Shown in pieces: positions 24,308-36,600 of a stretch of DNA of 64,000 bases. The stretch spans positions 5,666,616-5,730,615 of the forward strand of contig HG738139.1 in NCBI GenBank assembly GCA_000499405.2, read 5' to 3'. The notes beneath the pieces were generated by a model. It ran no database searches and had not been told where the DNA came from. It saw only the letters and a list, made by a program, of their open reading frames with translations. This stretch comes from Onchocerca volvulus. Taxonomy: Eukaryota; Nematoda; Chromadorea; Rhabditida; Onchocercidae. The position numbers and the translations under genes were made by a program. How positions within the stretch are numbered: position 1 is the stretch's first letter; each line of letters opens with the position of its first letter.

Positions 24308-25649
24308 TTAGTAAATGAATGCTGTGGGTATATATTTGTAAAATAATGCTGTATTTTTTAAAGCAAATTTCAGCACTAGTGAGGTTAGTAACTGGGTCGA
24401 AGAGAGAGTTTGTAAGAGATAAGAGATGGTTGGAATTATTGATGATCTTAATTTTTGCCTTCTTGAAAATTTAAAGCATTCTGCTTTAATAAAGTTAATG
24501 AACATTGTGCTTGGAAAAATAGCACAATCTGTCTTAGACGATTCACAAAAGAGGTAAGGCATTACCTTATCGATTCGGTGAGGAGCATTATAATCCGAAA
24601 CTTCAGAATCAGGGAGTGTGTCGTCTGTGAATGATAACCATAACATATCAGTGAGAGAGATAAATTTGTATATCATTTTGTTAGAACATATAAGATCGAA
24701 TTATAGATGAAACGTTTTACAGAATGAAAGCGACATTATTTCTTCATCATCGACATCCTCATAATTGTTGATAATTTATGCAATGAAAGACAGAATTATA
24801 ATAGAAGAGTAGATGATAGATTACAATGATAGATAGAGCGGCGGTTGAAGTCCAGTAAGTCCACTTAGAAGAATTTCGGAAATATATAGTCTGCTTCATC
24901 GATTTCAATTAAAATAATGTAGGTATAGAATGCTGTCCATAATGAATTTGAGGATGCAGGGGATGTGAAGAGCTCTGATAGAGAGTTGTTACTTTTTTAG
25001 TTAATAATTACCCTCTCTATGGAAACTAGTCGGGAATTGCGAGAGGTAATAAATTTGACCATCACTATATTCCCGTTTATTTAATCCAATTGAATTTTTA
25101 TTTGATGAAATAAATGATGGTGATGGTTCGAATGAGTTTTTATTAATATTGCAATAGGTGAAATATTTTATGTAGAAGTTCATTTGAGCAGTAGCTTATC
25201 TCATTTCATACATTATGCCAAATGATATCATAAAATCGTTTATTATTTAACGAACATTTTACTTGCAGAAGTGTGTAAACGGTGTGATTATCGATTTATC
25301 AATCACATTTTCATCTGTATCATTTAAAGATACAAAAGACTGATTCATCTCAGTTGGTGATATGTCCTATCGATTGAGAAATTTTTGAAATGTGAAAGGG
25401 AACACTAATTCCTTCTGGTTGATTGAAAGGGAGGAAAGATATAGGAAAGTGATACATGACAGGAATGGCCAGGAAATATGTAACATGCGGACCCATGCAC
25501 AACGTACAATATATAGAAATGACAAGCCAGCATTCAGCCATATTTTTCATCGGTGACGTATCGTAGGACGGAGAGAGGCAAAGGAGAGCATTATGAACTT
25601 TGTTGACATATTGAAGTGGCACGCCATGTTTTACAGGTAATAATAGCAA
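24308..25649 (-). other. Cluster of exon-like minus-strand frames, gene model unresolved
   Basis: Minus-strand open frames follow one another at 25350-25649, 25001-25183 and 24308-24676, with shorter exon-like bits at about 24880-24960 and 24720-24770. Several carry plausible splice signals. A TTATCATTCACAG acceptor precedes the segment starting DTLPDSEVSDYNAPHRIDK (from about 24617). A donor GTAAAAC follows EEIMSLSF at about 24722, and these two join in phase. The segment near 25100 is Ser/Asn-rich (SFEPSPSFISSNKNSIG). No family is recognised, no initiator is clear, and the earlier pieces could not be joined without a stop. It could be a fast-evolving nematode gene or a decayed one. Confidence 0.3.
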
Positions 25650-28083
25650 TCATGCTCAGACTTCTTGGTGATATTTGTGTTTCCGGTGGCACTTATCACT
25701 GGTAATGCTCACTTCAAGTCTTTTTATCTTTCAGTAAAATAAATATTCAGATTCCAAATAATTTTTACAAATCTTAAATTATTTTAGTTATTTCGCTCTA
25801 TTGTTGCTTTTTTTTTCAATCATAATTTCGCTAACGTTATGTTATCCACTAAAACGCAAAGTATCGAGTGGTCGCATGATTTAAAGTATAATCATAACTC
25901 TCTTTTCGCCTTTAATATTTATTTATGTTTTATTTGCTTTAATTCATTATTACTAGCTATGTAATAAAAATCGCAGAAAGGATTTTATGATTTATGCATG
26001 AATGTTAAGATTGGATTGCTTTCTGCTATTAAAACGAGAAAAATTTCACCTGCACGACTTTGCAAGAGGTTTTCTTTTTTATGTCATAATTATTTCTCTA
26101 ATTTGTTCACCTCAATCTATGGATTTTTATTATATTCTAATTTAGAGTCGGAATATGAATGAAGCTTTCAAAAATCACTAATTCACGTTCTTGAATTCGT
26201 CTGTGATTCTAATATCCTCTTCTGTATTTTGTTTCCTGCCATTGAAAATCATCGAAAATATCGGTTTTCAAATTTTCATGTTTTACCATTCCTTCTTTTT
26301 TTTTGCTATTTTAATCACATATTTCTCATTTGAAATTTTATCGTGATAACTTATGTCGAGATTTACCGCAGAATGTTATGGATGATTAAAGGATGTTGGA
26401 AGCTGTTCTCATAATATGCTTGATTCTTCTTCAGATTTATTTTTATTTTTCATTTTTTGCTTTACTTCTCTTACTATCATCCATTTTTGCTATATTTCGA
26501 TTTTTAAAGACAACTAACTCACTTTTTAGTTTAAATTTTAAATTTTATTGTTCCATTTTTTGGTGGTCTTTGCTTGAAAAGCATTAATTTCAAATTTGAA
26601 TTCTAAACAGAATGTGAAATAAATATAAGTTTATTTCTCTTATTTTTAGCTGAGTGAAGTTAAGGAGGAAGAAAGGACGTGCAATTTATAAGCCTTGGCA
26701 GCTCTGATTCTAATAAAAATTCTATCGCAACATGTCACATTTTTCTCATTTTCATGTCCAGATTTCTGTGTCTAATTTTGATAAATAAGTTCGACCAACT
26801 TCAGTTAATACTTTTTTTTGCTGGATTAGTAAACGTTAGCACATGATTTACTCACGATTGGATTGAGTAATCTCTAAACTTTTTAAAATTATAACAGTTT
26901 TTGCGCAAAATATGAATTGCTAAAATTTGACTTAACACTAGTCTAATTTCAGTTTGGTATTTTTAATGTCGGCGCCATTATTGTTTATCGCCAAGCCTTT
27001 AGATCCAGAAGAATAAATTTGGTCTCTGTCTGATTTTTGAGAAACAGTTTTTTTGGGAAGTGAAAAAATATGAAATGTATGATGATCCAAAAATTATTGA
27101 TGTTTATAAATTGGTTTTATCTTAGAACTGCAAGATAAAATTTCGTAACACTTTATGATAACTATTATGCTAATAATAATATCCCGATATGTTCCATTCC
27201 CGTTGACAATTTTCATGTTACTGACTGATTATTCCTCTTCAAATGATTGATAGCAATGTACAATATTTTTAATTGCATACGTAAGAGATAATAGCATTGC
27301 CAGATTCGAACTAATTTGCAATTATTTTTGCGATTTAAAATTGATATTGAATAAGCGAAATTCAGTACTATATATAACACTTAATGGGTACATAATTATT
27401 TGAATTATTTAACAGAATGCTTTTGATGTATGTTTTGATCAGTATTTTTTGAGCTAAAAGTTTTCCATTATTAATCTAGATAATAGATTGCCAGATAGCT
27501 TTTTTCTATTAAAGTAAATTGTTGGCAAGTGTTTAGTTGACTTTTTATATATTATAAGTTCTTTTTCCATACATCAAAACTAAAGATAACTTAGCGAAGC
27601 TGACATCATTTTTTTTATAAAGAAGTAAGAAGACATGTTCATATTTTTAGAGAAGGTTGAAAAGAACAGATAGCTATCCTTTTTGTGTCAATTCAATCGG
27701 GAAATAATTTGATTTTGGCATTTCTTTTACATACGAGAAGCCTACAAAGAAACAAAAAAGAGAGGTGAAGATCGATTTGAAAATTTTATGTGTGCTTTTA
27801 TTGCAAATCATATGAGTTCGGTTTTCCTTTTTATTTGTGAAAATTTGATGAATGTTGAATAATTGATAGATAAGTCAGTTCTTTCTTTCAAGAATAGCAT
27901 TTTATGATTTAGCTTAACAGGGGTTCGAAGAAATGTCTAAAAGTTTTCTTGAATAAAAGTTCAAGAGAAGTCTAAAAACCAAGAAAAAAAAAAGGTCTAT
28001 TATCTTTATTCGAGGAAAAGTTCACAAGTTGGTCCCTACTCAACTGGTTTTGCTTATTTCTTCTCTCTATGGGTTTCCTTATC

Positions 28084-28237
28084 AGGTTTGAGAAGTTTCA
28101 CGAGGGTTTAAGCACGATATGCTATTGCATATATTTTAGCTTATCCATTAATTATTCAAGGTTGTGAAGTTTCATGAGGGTTCAAGTACGACATGCTCTT
28201 ATGCAAAATTATGTTTTAATTTATTTATTAATTATGC
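28084..28237. repeat. Diverged tandem duplication, about 75-80 bp unit
   Basis: Copy A (28084-28157) and copy B (28158-28237) share the ordered blocks GAAGTTTCA-GAGGGTT-AAG-ACGA-ATGCT and end in ATTAATTAT. They differ by substitutions and small insertions. Confidence 0.65.
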
Positions 28238-28297
28238 ATTTCAGGTTAGATTTATTTAATGCTTTAATTGCATTGTCAAGTTGCTGCTTCGACAATT

Positions 28298-28357
28298 TAA
28301 TAATGGACAGATTAGGATAAATGAAGCTACTCATTTATCCTAATCTGTCCATTATTA
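28298..28357. repeat. Perfect 27-bp hairpin with 6-base loop
   Basis: Bases 28298-28324 are exactly complementary to 28331-28357, separated by AGCTAC. The stem contains GGACAGATTAGGATAAATGA. No mismatch is seen over the 27 pairs. No gene overlaps it. Confidence 0.85.
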
Positions 28358-29266
28358 GAATTTCAGAATTTTTTTGCTTCTCTGTAATATTCAAAACTAG
28401 CTAAACTCGGCCACGCGAATCCGAAAGTTCTTAAAAACGCTTCTAATCAAATAACAAAGCAATCAGTGAAGAACTTGCAATGTTGTATCGAGAATAACAA
28501 CGAACATTTACATTTTATTTAGATAGATATAGATAAGTATATATAGTTTTCGCATAACTTGCACTTTCTTTACCATGTTTTCTGAAATTCAATATATTTT
28601 TTTTTTCACGCTAATGCGAGTAACATATAATTATAATCAATGAGCATATCGACTTCATTTTTGACTTCCCTTTCTAGATTAATTATTTCAGCATATATTT
28701 GTTGATTAAGTTCGTGTACTAATTTTAAATTCTAATGACGTAATAGGAAAAGGATATGATTGATTTCTTGGTTAGAATGATTCACAAAAATGCCTTCGAG
28801 GGACAATAAAAGAACAAGAGCAAAGGAAGGAATGATTAAATTTATTTATTATTTTAATTACTTCATTCATCTTATTTAGGAGTGAAATATTCCTCATTTC
28901 TAGATTAAATGCATACAGTCCGGAAGTATATGATATCATGAGAATTATTACTGCTTTGTTTACTTCTGACCTTCTAAACCTTTGTTTTGTCATCAAAATT
29001 GAAATCATGATGAGCCGTTGTAAGAATTAACAAATCAATCATCATGTTAGCTAATAAGTATTAATCTACAATGTCACGATTTGTATTTTTTCTTGTGTGA
29101 AATTTTCGTTTTTTCTTTTTTTTTTAGTTTTTATTTTTTATTTTTTATTTATTTATTTTTTTGGGTAAATATGCATATTGTTAAATCGTGATGGATTGTT
29201 CTTGTGACATTATCTCCGTTTCGTATCTGAAGTTTTGAATCCCAAAATGATGTGTCCTTTTTTCAG

Positions 29267-29464
29267 AGGATATCAGCACTGGCCAATATTGTGCAACGAT
29301 TCGGTAGCCGAGTTCGTGAAGCCTTGGCGACGGCCTCCGAGGCTATTTCAAATGCCGTCGTTGATAATGATCCTATCACGGTCATCATTTTAACTCGTAA
29401 AACCTTGATGAAAGTTACACAAAGAATACGTGAAGTGTTTCAGAAACCTTATAATTTGAATTAA
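29267..29464 (+). CDS. Terminal exon of an unrecognised gene
   Basis: A TTTTTTCAG acceptor (ending 29266) leads into 65 codons ending in TAA. The peptide is helical in character, Arg/Ala/Val-rich (for example SRVREALATASEAISNAV), and less AT-rich than the flanks, so it looks coding. Upstream exons were not found. The frame also runs back through the acceptor to a GTG at 29252, which is unlikely to be the start. A second frame starting with ATG at 29247 is open for about 56 codons over the same bases and cannot be excluded. The phosphatase gene begins about 400 bases later on the same strand, so the two may be co-transcribed. Confidence 0.5.
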   Translation, partial: RISALANIVQRFGSRVREALATASEAISNAVVDNDPITVIILTRKTLMKVTQRIREVFQKPYNLN

Positions 29465-29840
29465 CTGATGATAGGAATTCCATCTAATGTTTGAAGCTCG
29501 ATCTAGATAAAGATTTTCAAAGAGGAAATTTGAAACTGCATAAGACTTCCAAATACTTGTTTATCTTTTTATTCATTTAAAATGTGTCATTTTTGAATTT
29601 TAACTGCTATTTTCTACTTTTGAAGTACAAAATCGCTGTAATGATATTATGCGAAATTCCCGAGAATTAAAAAAAAAATATTGCCATTTCATTTCATATT
29701 TCCTTCTTCCACTTTTTAATTACCACAGTTCTCTTTTCTTACTCTTTTTTTCTTTTTCTTTTTTTTTTTTTTTGATTCTTTGCAAAATTTCTCTTGTTTA
29801 TTAAATTTTCTGGAATAGTGCTGGTGTTAGTGCAATTGAG

Positions 29841-29850
29841 TATTGTTCAG
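29841..29850 (+). promoter_or_regulatory. Probable trans-splice acceptor for the phosphatase mRNA
   Basis: TATTGTTCAG matches the nematode 3' splice consensus and lies 15 bases upstream of the first ATG, with no coding exon before it in phase. It would be a spliced-leader addition site. A second AG at 29818-29819 (GGAATAG) is an alternative. Confidence 0.4.
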
Positions 29851-29865
29851 ACACCTGTGGAATCC

Positions 29866-31874
29866 ATGTCTCGTTTTATCAAGGATATGAATGAGAAGGG
29901 TATGGCAGGTCTGGCCTCAGAATATCGTAAAATTGACATGGAAGATGTACCTTTCGGCTCTCATAAAGCGTTCGTAATGAATATGGCTAAAAATCGTTAT
30001 TCTGGTAAGTTTTCTCTTCTAGCTTCAAAATTTGAAAATTATTGTATTTACGAGGTTTTTTTTTTTTTTTGGTTTCTCGCAAGATATTTTTTTCAAAGTG
30101 ACTTTTTGCAAGTTTTGTTAAATTTTATGTGGTTTTGATTGTAACCTTGTGAAGTTTTCTATAAATTTAGTGTTTGTTTATTTAATTTTCCAATTTTAAC
30201 TTATGGAAATAGTGGCATTTTTATTAGAATCAATTTTTTTTGTTATAGTTCAGTCTTTGAAATTTGTGCTGTAAAACAGATAATTATAGATGTCCTATGT
30301 GTTGATGAAACACGAGTAGTTTTGAAAATTGGATCAGCCGAAAGTGGTGATTATATTCATGCAAATTATGTGCTCTTTCCCGAATTCCAAAACAAATTTA
30401 TTTGTACTCAGGTCTTTTTTTTTTTCTTTCTTTTTTTTGATTTCAGTATGACATTGTTACTTAAAAAGTATATCCTTTTTATTAAAATATTTGGGAATGA
30501 TAATTAATCATTCGAAAAATTTATTACAGAATAAAAATATTTCAGGGTCCTTTACAGACTACTAAAGACGATTTCTGGAGAATGGTATTTCAGGAACGCG
30601 CTGAAACAATTCTGATGCTTTGCAGGTTTGTTATCTAGGTATTTATAATGTTAATGACAATGATGAAGCAATCGTGTACTAATGGTTATACTATTAGCCT
30701 TCAATCACAGATGAGAACCATAAAGGAGATTATCAATACTTTCTTGGATTCTAATTTAAGTCTGTAATCGAAATGATTTCAATCGGTTAAGTAAACTGAT
30801 AGTAATTGTTATTGTTAAATTGCAAGCATACTTATCCGTGAATTTACTACTTGCTATTTGTATTTTGAAATACTCTTCCAATTTTATGTTTCTGACTATA
30901 ACTTTTATAAATTTTTGACATACTTTGCTTTTTAGACCGTCGGAAGATGGCAAACCGAAATGTGCAGTATACTGGCCGGAAAACGGTGATAAATTGGAAC
31001 TTAGTACAGTAGATGTTGAGAAAGTTGGCGAGGAAAATTCTGATTTCGAGGTTCTACTTTTCAAAGTACAACTCAAAGATGAATTTAAACAATCGCCTTC
31101 CGTAAGCAACAAAGATCCACTAGTAGTGAAGCAGTATCGATGGAACACGTAAGTAATTTTTATTGTTATTTCAGATATCCACTAAGAGAGAATAAATGAA
31201 CTATATTAATGAAAAAAAAAAAAAAAAAGTAGAAAAAAGTCATATGTCGATTTCTCGTGGCAAGTGGTTTACATTTTTTAGATTTTGCTGCTCTTACAGG
31301 TGGCCCGATCGTGGAATTCCAAGTCATGAGAACGCGATGATCCCTTTGAAGTTGTTGTCACTAGTAAGGAACACTCGAGCACCGTGTGTTGTGCATTGTT
31401 CAGCTGGGATCGGACGAACTGGTACCGTTGTGGCTATTGAACTTGGCATTAGACGGTTCCATGATGGCCGCAAAGTAGATCTGGCAATGGTAGATCTATT
31501 TTTACTTATTTTTTTATTTTTTATTTTTTTTTTGTGGTTCAAAAATTATTTAGGTGGCAAAATTTGAAAATATGTACATATCCGTGATAAATTTCGATTG
31601 TTTGGACAAAGTATTTTAATTCCAAAATCACTGGAATTCTGAGAATTTGTGAAATCGTTTAATATGGATGAAGTTAAGAAATAAAGATTTTTTTCAGCTT
31701 GTAAGAGATCTCAGAAAGAAACGGGCACAATGTATACAAACTGAAATTCAGTATTTGTATTTAAGTCGTGTGTTAACCGAATATGCTTTGAGCTCCGGTG
31801 AGCCATTATCTGATGATGTGCGTCGTACAGCCGAATCATTTCTCAAAGAATACGATTCTAAAATTAAGAAATAA
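29866..31874 (+). CDS. Protein tyrosine phosphatase, single catalytic domain
   Basis: Hydrolyses phosphotyrosine on proteins; a cytosolic enzyme with no signal peptide or membrane segment. Six exons join in frame: 29866-30004, 30290-30411, 30546-30625, 30936-31148, 31300-31489, 31698-31874. They give 306 residues, a bare classical PTP domain. Visible landmarks are [17 protein letters not shown] (substrate-loop start), [23 protein letters not shown], the WPD loop TWPDRGIP (general acid D188), the P-loop [10 protein letters not shown] (catalytic C218, R224) and the Q-loop QTEIQ near 262-266. All catalytic residues are intact, so it should be active. The usual KNRYxDIxxxDxxRV motif is kept, with Cys after Leu, as in the large nematode family of small, often testis-expressed PTPs; that expression is inference. 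The ATG chosen lies 15 bases after a TATTGTTCAG acceptor, a likely spliced-leader site. AATAAA at about 32353 could be the poly(A) signal. Confidence 0.93.
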
Positions 31875-33699
31875 TGCTATTTAAAGTTTGTTTTGAAAAT
31901 AGAATCATGTGTGAGAGAAGAAAAACATTAAGTTCTCCATGTTTTCAAACAGTATGACTTTTCAAAAACTTATAGATATTTCCCTCGAATATGAATTTCG
32001 ATTGATGGGACTTTGGCAGTCACAGCATATACTTGATTTTAACTGTTATTGTCGAAATTTTGTCAGTTAATCATCACTTTATTATCAGTTGTTCTTAATT
32101 AGAATTGCCAATGCAATCAGCTTAGTAAAATAGGCTAAAATAGACTTTGTGAATCTTATATTGATTTGAAATGGAAAAAATTTATTATTCAGGTTATGAA
32201 ATTTTCAAGAGCTTTAAGTTAAAGATTCAAGTTATGAAGTAATCATGTTTATTTACTGTTTTAGCTATTTTCTTTTTAGCAATATTTTGAAATATTTTAT
32301 GTGTGAATTTGTTATATTCATTTTGTTCAACTTCTAAATTTTCATGATATGTAATAAAGTTTGTGAAATTTACTTTCTGTAATGAATTGATAATATGGAA
32401 TCTTCGAAAAGATCATATAATGCTTCTACCGCAGTATTCTGTATTGTACTGTATTATTTTTGTTTTATATTGTACTTGTTTTTTTTTTTTTTTAAATTTT
32501 GATTGACTTAATTCAGTTTGCTGTTGATGATTCGGCGAGTTAAAAGGCTGGTACCTTGGTTAAATAGTTATTGAAAATTTTGTATGACGATAAATTCACC
32601 GTCCTTCATTTTGAAAACATATGCCTAATGTAGGTTGTTGTTATTGTTATGAGCGGGTTTTTTGATGTCACAGTTATTGCAAAAATCTTAGTAGTAGAAA
32701 TTTACTGGTTGCTTATTGAGCTTTGAAGCATTAAATGCAGCTACTTAGTAAACTTTCCAAAAACCTAAGGATAGTTAAACTTTTAGTCATGATGTGTCCT
32801 CGGCAATCGATTCGTGAATTAATAATATTAAAAATAAATTGACTGTCATCGTCATCATGGACTTTTAAGTCTTACTACCTTACATTTTTAGGTTAAATTC
32901 ATGAATTCCACACAAGAGAGAAGAGAAATATCATGATTTAAATGGCAAAAAAATGACTGTATAAAAGTAACAAGGAATATTGAAATGAACAAGTTCAACG
33001 CAATCTTTTTTTCATATTAGAATTTGATTTTGAAATATTTAAAAATCTTTACGGATATCAAGCATAACATGCCATTTTCTTCTTTTGTGCTTTCCGATTT
33101 TGAACAAATAAGTTTGATTATATAGAAACTTGTAATAAAATTTCTCTGGTTTCCATCGACGGTCCGATGTGCTTTGCGGTCTTTTTTGATCATGTATATC
33201 GGCAATTATCGCAACTACAGTTATGAAGTCAATGTTAAGCGACTTTATGTGGTTGCTTACATTCTCCGAATTATAATTCGGAGAGATGCGTTCTGATCCA
33301 TTAAAATTAGTGGATTCAATAATATAAATTAATTCATAACAAAAAGCTATATTTGTTTAGTCGACTGATATCTTCTCTTTTCGAAATTCAGTCATGAATC
33401 TCAGTTAAAGTAATAAATAAGCTCAACAAAATGAAGATAAATTGAGTTGGAAATTTTGTCTTATTTTCTATTTTGTAATAATGCTATAATGATTTTCTTA
33501 TTGATTGATAGAAACTTCCGGGCAAATAATTTCAAGTTGAAATTACAACTTGATAGCAGAAATTGAGTAGAAAAAGATAGTGTAGCAGGATGTCGAGATT
33601 AGAAAATTTGATCATAATTGTTGGCTCATTATTATCCTGCAATTTTTGTTTTTTTTCATAAATTCAGAAAGGAATTTATAATGGATTAATATGAGAACT
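31875..33699. other. Convergent 3' intergenic region, no gene seen
   Basis: This lies between the 3' ends of the phosphatase (+) and the globin gene (-). It contains AATAAA near 32353, a T run at about 32478-32494 and a perfect 22-bp palindrome at 33263-33284. No exon-like segment is present. Confidence 0.6.
33263..33284. repeat. Perfect 22-bp palindrome
   Basis: TCTCCGAATTA is followed immediately by its reverse complement TAATTCGGAGA with no spacer. It lies in the gap between convergent genes. Confidence 0.85.
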
Positions 33700-36600
33700 T
33701 TAGATTGTGGTGAACATATGACTTAATGAGGGTGAGGAATGGGGAGAATCGCCATCGAAACTTTGATCCGATTGACTGCTCAGATTTGATTGACTAATGA
33801 ATTTGAAATTTTGCCAATTACGGCGTAATTGTCGAGTCTGAAAAAAAGCATTTGATATTTTAAATAATTTATGTATCCATACAATAAATTGCATAAGGTC
33901 GAACACAGTGACTGATTTAAAAAAAAAATGAACTTAATATCTCGCCACAACTTGACAACTTTTCGTTCATTCAACTCATTTTGTGGGTTTTCTTATCGTT
34001 TTGATAATTTTTTGCAATAAAAGGAATTTTGACACATGAAAATTTTAGAAAATTATCAAAAAATATTGCTATGGTATAGTTTTTCTATTAAAAAGCATTG
34101 AAAAAATCTTGGTAATATCATCAGTAGATCAATTTTAGTTTAAACTTTAAGAAAGAATTGACACAAACCTCCATATAATAACCATCACGTACATTTGTAA
34201 ACATTAATTCAACTAGTGTCGCCCAAGCTTCGATTGTTTCCGTGGGCTGAGAAAATATGACAATTATGACAAATATTTTTTTAGGATTTCAGAAATTACA
34301 CTTTTAGTATCAATGGATTGATTTCAAATTTTTGAGTATTTTGTTCACCTGATGAGCAGCACCATCCAGAAAAACACATTCGGTTGTGAGTGCATCAGCT
34401 AAAAGAGCAAAAAAATCGGCCTTGAAACCCCAACTACGTTTATGAGCCTGTTCAACGCCATATTTACTCGAAATTTGTTTGATCTGAAATGTAAACGAGC
34501 ATGCAAGAAATCAAAGTGATCGATGCTTGCAGCGGAAATTCACGGAAAGATACAAATTGACTGACGTTAAGTTATTCTGGAAACTTTCAAATTTTTCATG
34601 CGGAAAATGTTTATTTCTAATTGGCATCAATTTCTACATCTTACGTCGCATCTATTTTATGCTTTTGCACTTATTTATGTTTAGCTTCACGTATGAAGAT
34701 TTAAAATTTGCAAAGAATTTAAAATATTGCAAAATATCAATATAACTGTTACCTTTTCTAAATTTCTAATATTTTGTACGATATCACTAAGAAATTTTTT
34801 TAGAGTCGTAACTAATTCAGCAGATTGTTCACTGCTCAGATTTGCATAAAATTGCGCGAAATCATCACGTTTATGTGCCATTCGTTGAACGATTCTTAAT
34901 GCTATATCTGATCGTGCATTCTCCATACAGAATAGTATGATTGACTAAAAAAAAAAAGTTAGCTTTGTTAATTAAGCTGAATTAGAAATACCCATAAATT
35001 TAATCTCTAAATTTGAGTTGAATTTGGTGATTTGATGTATAATTTAAACGTTTTCGAATTTCAAATATCAAATAGCCGAACAGACTTCCTTACAACTGAG
35101 ATAGGCCCTTTTCCAGAGTTTCAATTTCAGTCTATTTTGGATTTTATTTTTTTCGGAGTGCTATATTGCAACACTGGGATCTTTAAAAAAATTCGTAATT
35201 TATGTCATTTCATCCAAGTTTAATCAGTTCAAACTTCTCTCTTTGCTTCAAGTTTTGAACTTTTGTATTCATTTCATTTTCATATTATCTTCCCTGTCTC
35301 TAACCAGGGCGAAATGATCTGATTGACATTTGGAGATATATTAAGTTTGAATATTCGTTATTACATATGCTCAATAACATATGTTGCAAAAATCGAATTG
35401 AATTTTTATGATTATTTCAAAATTATTAAAGATAATTTTGAAATTTACCTGTGAGTTCGGTGATAACATTGATGGTTTAGTTGTTGAAGCAATTAAAGGA
35501 CGATGCATTGTTGGTGTCATACGATCATTTTTTCTATTGTTATTACCGCTACTAATTTGTGATAATTTGATAACATCACTTGAATGTGGCCTTCGAGTGA
35601 TCTGCTTAAAAAAGTATTTGGAATATTCAAATCTATTGTTGAAATTAAATTTGAGAGGTAGCAATTTGGCACTAATTAAGAGGAAGATAGAAAGGAATGT
35701 TGAAATGGTTGCTTAAATCGTGAAATTCAACACCTTTACCAATTCTGAATTCGTGAATTTTATTTAAATTTTCAACTCTATTTTAGATGTTTAAAGTTTA
35801 TTGATAAATAAATTTTTCCACTTTTCATCCATCCCTACTTTGATATTAGTTTAGAAATACTTAAATCAGCTTGTAATTTCAATTGATTGAATGTGAAACT
35901 TTAAAAAGAACTCTTAGAAGCAGGTGATATTCTAAAAAATTCAAAAGAAGTTTAATTAACAGTTGCGTACCAAAAATACATTTAGATTCCTTCTAGAAAA
36001 TTAAAATTCCAGATTGGAATTTTATATTTCAATTTAGTTTCATGCTTAAAATAAACTAATTTTTTGATTTGACAATATTGTTTTCAAATGATATTTGAAA
36101 GATTTTTTCGTCAAGATTATCGAATTTTAAATGAATATTAAGCACAACTAATTTAATCCTTTCTATCCTAATCATTTAGATTTCTTCTAGAAAATTTTCG
36201 ATTTAGTTTCATGCTTTTTTTTTCTAAAACATGGACCTTCTACTTTAATATTAATTATATGAATGTAATACTTTCATATTAGATCGACGAAACTTACTTT
36301 TTTGCGATTCTGGCTGCTACTTGTTTTGTTCTGGAACGATAAACTGTCGAATGCTGAAGAAAGACTTCTGCTTTTCTATAACAATTAAAATTATATCATA
36401 AGAAGTTTCGAAAGTTATTATATTTTCTGAATTTCATTGATGTCCAAGAAATCGAAAGTAAAATGTTGAATTAAAAATTAAAATTGCAACAGAACAAACT
36501 TTCTGATCATCAGACGTATCCGGGCATTTAAATGCATTCATTTTCTGTAATGCCTTTTGTAACGTATTCGCTGATTGAGGCTTTGTCAACAAATCTTGAG

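Larger units (their letters stand above)
25650..29246. other. Intergenic, with repeats but no confirmed exon
   Basis: Exons upstream of 29267 may be hidden here but none was confirmed. A hydrophobic ATG frame at 26393-26587 resembles a signal peptide at its start but continues as low-complexity Phe/Leu. A short acceptor-led segment near 26650 (LSEVKEEERTCNL then stop) is isolated. A diverged tandem duplication (28084-28237) and a perfect hairpin (28298-28357) are present. Confidence 0.45.

Noticed and set aside
26393..26587. ATG frame with signal-peptide-like start
   Set aside because: After about 15 residues it becomes a Phe/Leu/Ser run from T-rich DNA, and no donor joins it in phase to the exon at 29267.
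31324..31542. Minus-strand frame over the phosphatase catalytic exon
   Set aside because: A shadow of the strongly conserved plus-strand coding exon containing [10 protein letters not shown].
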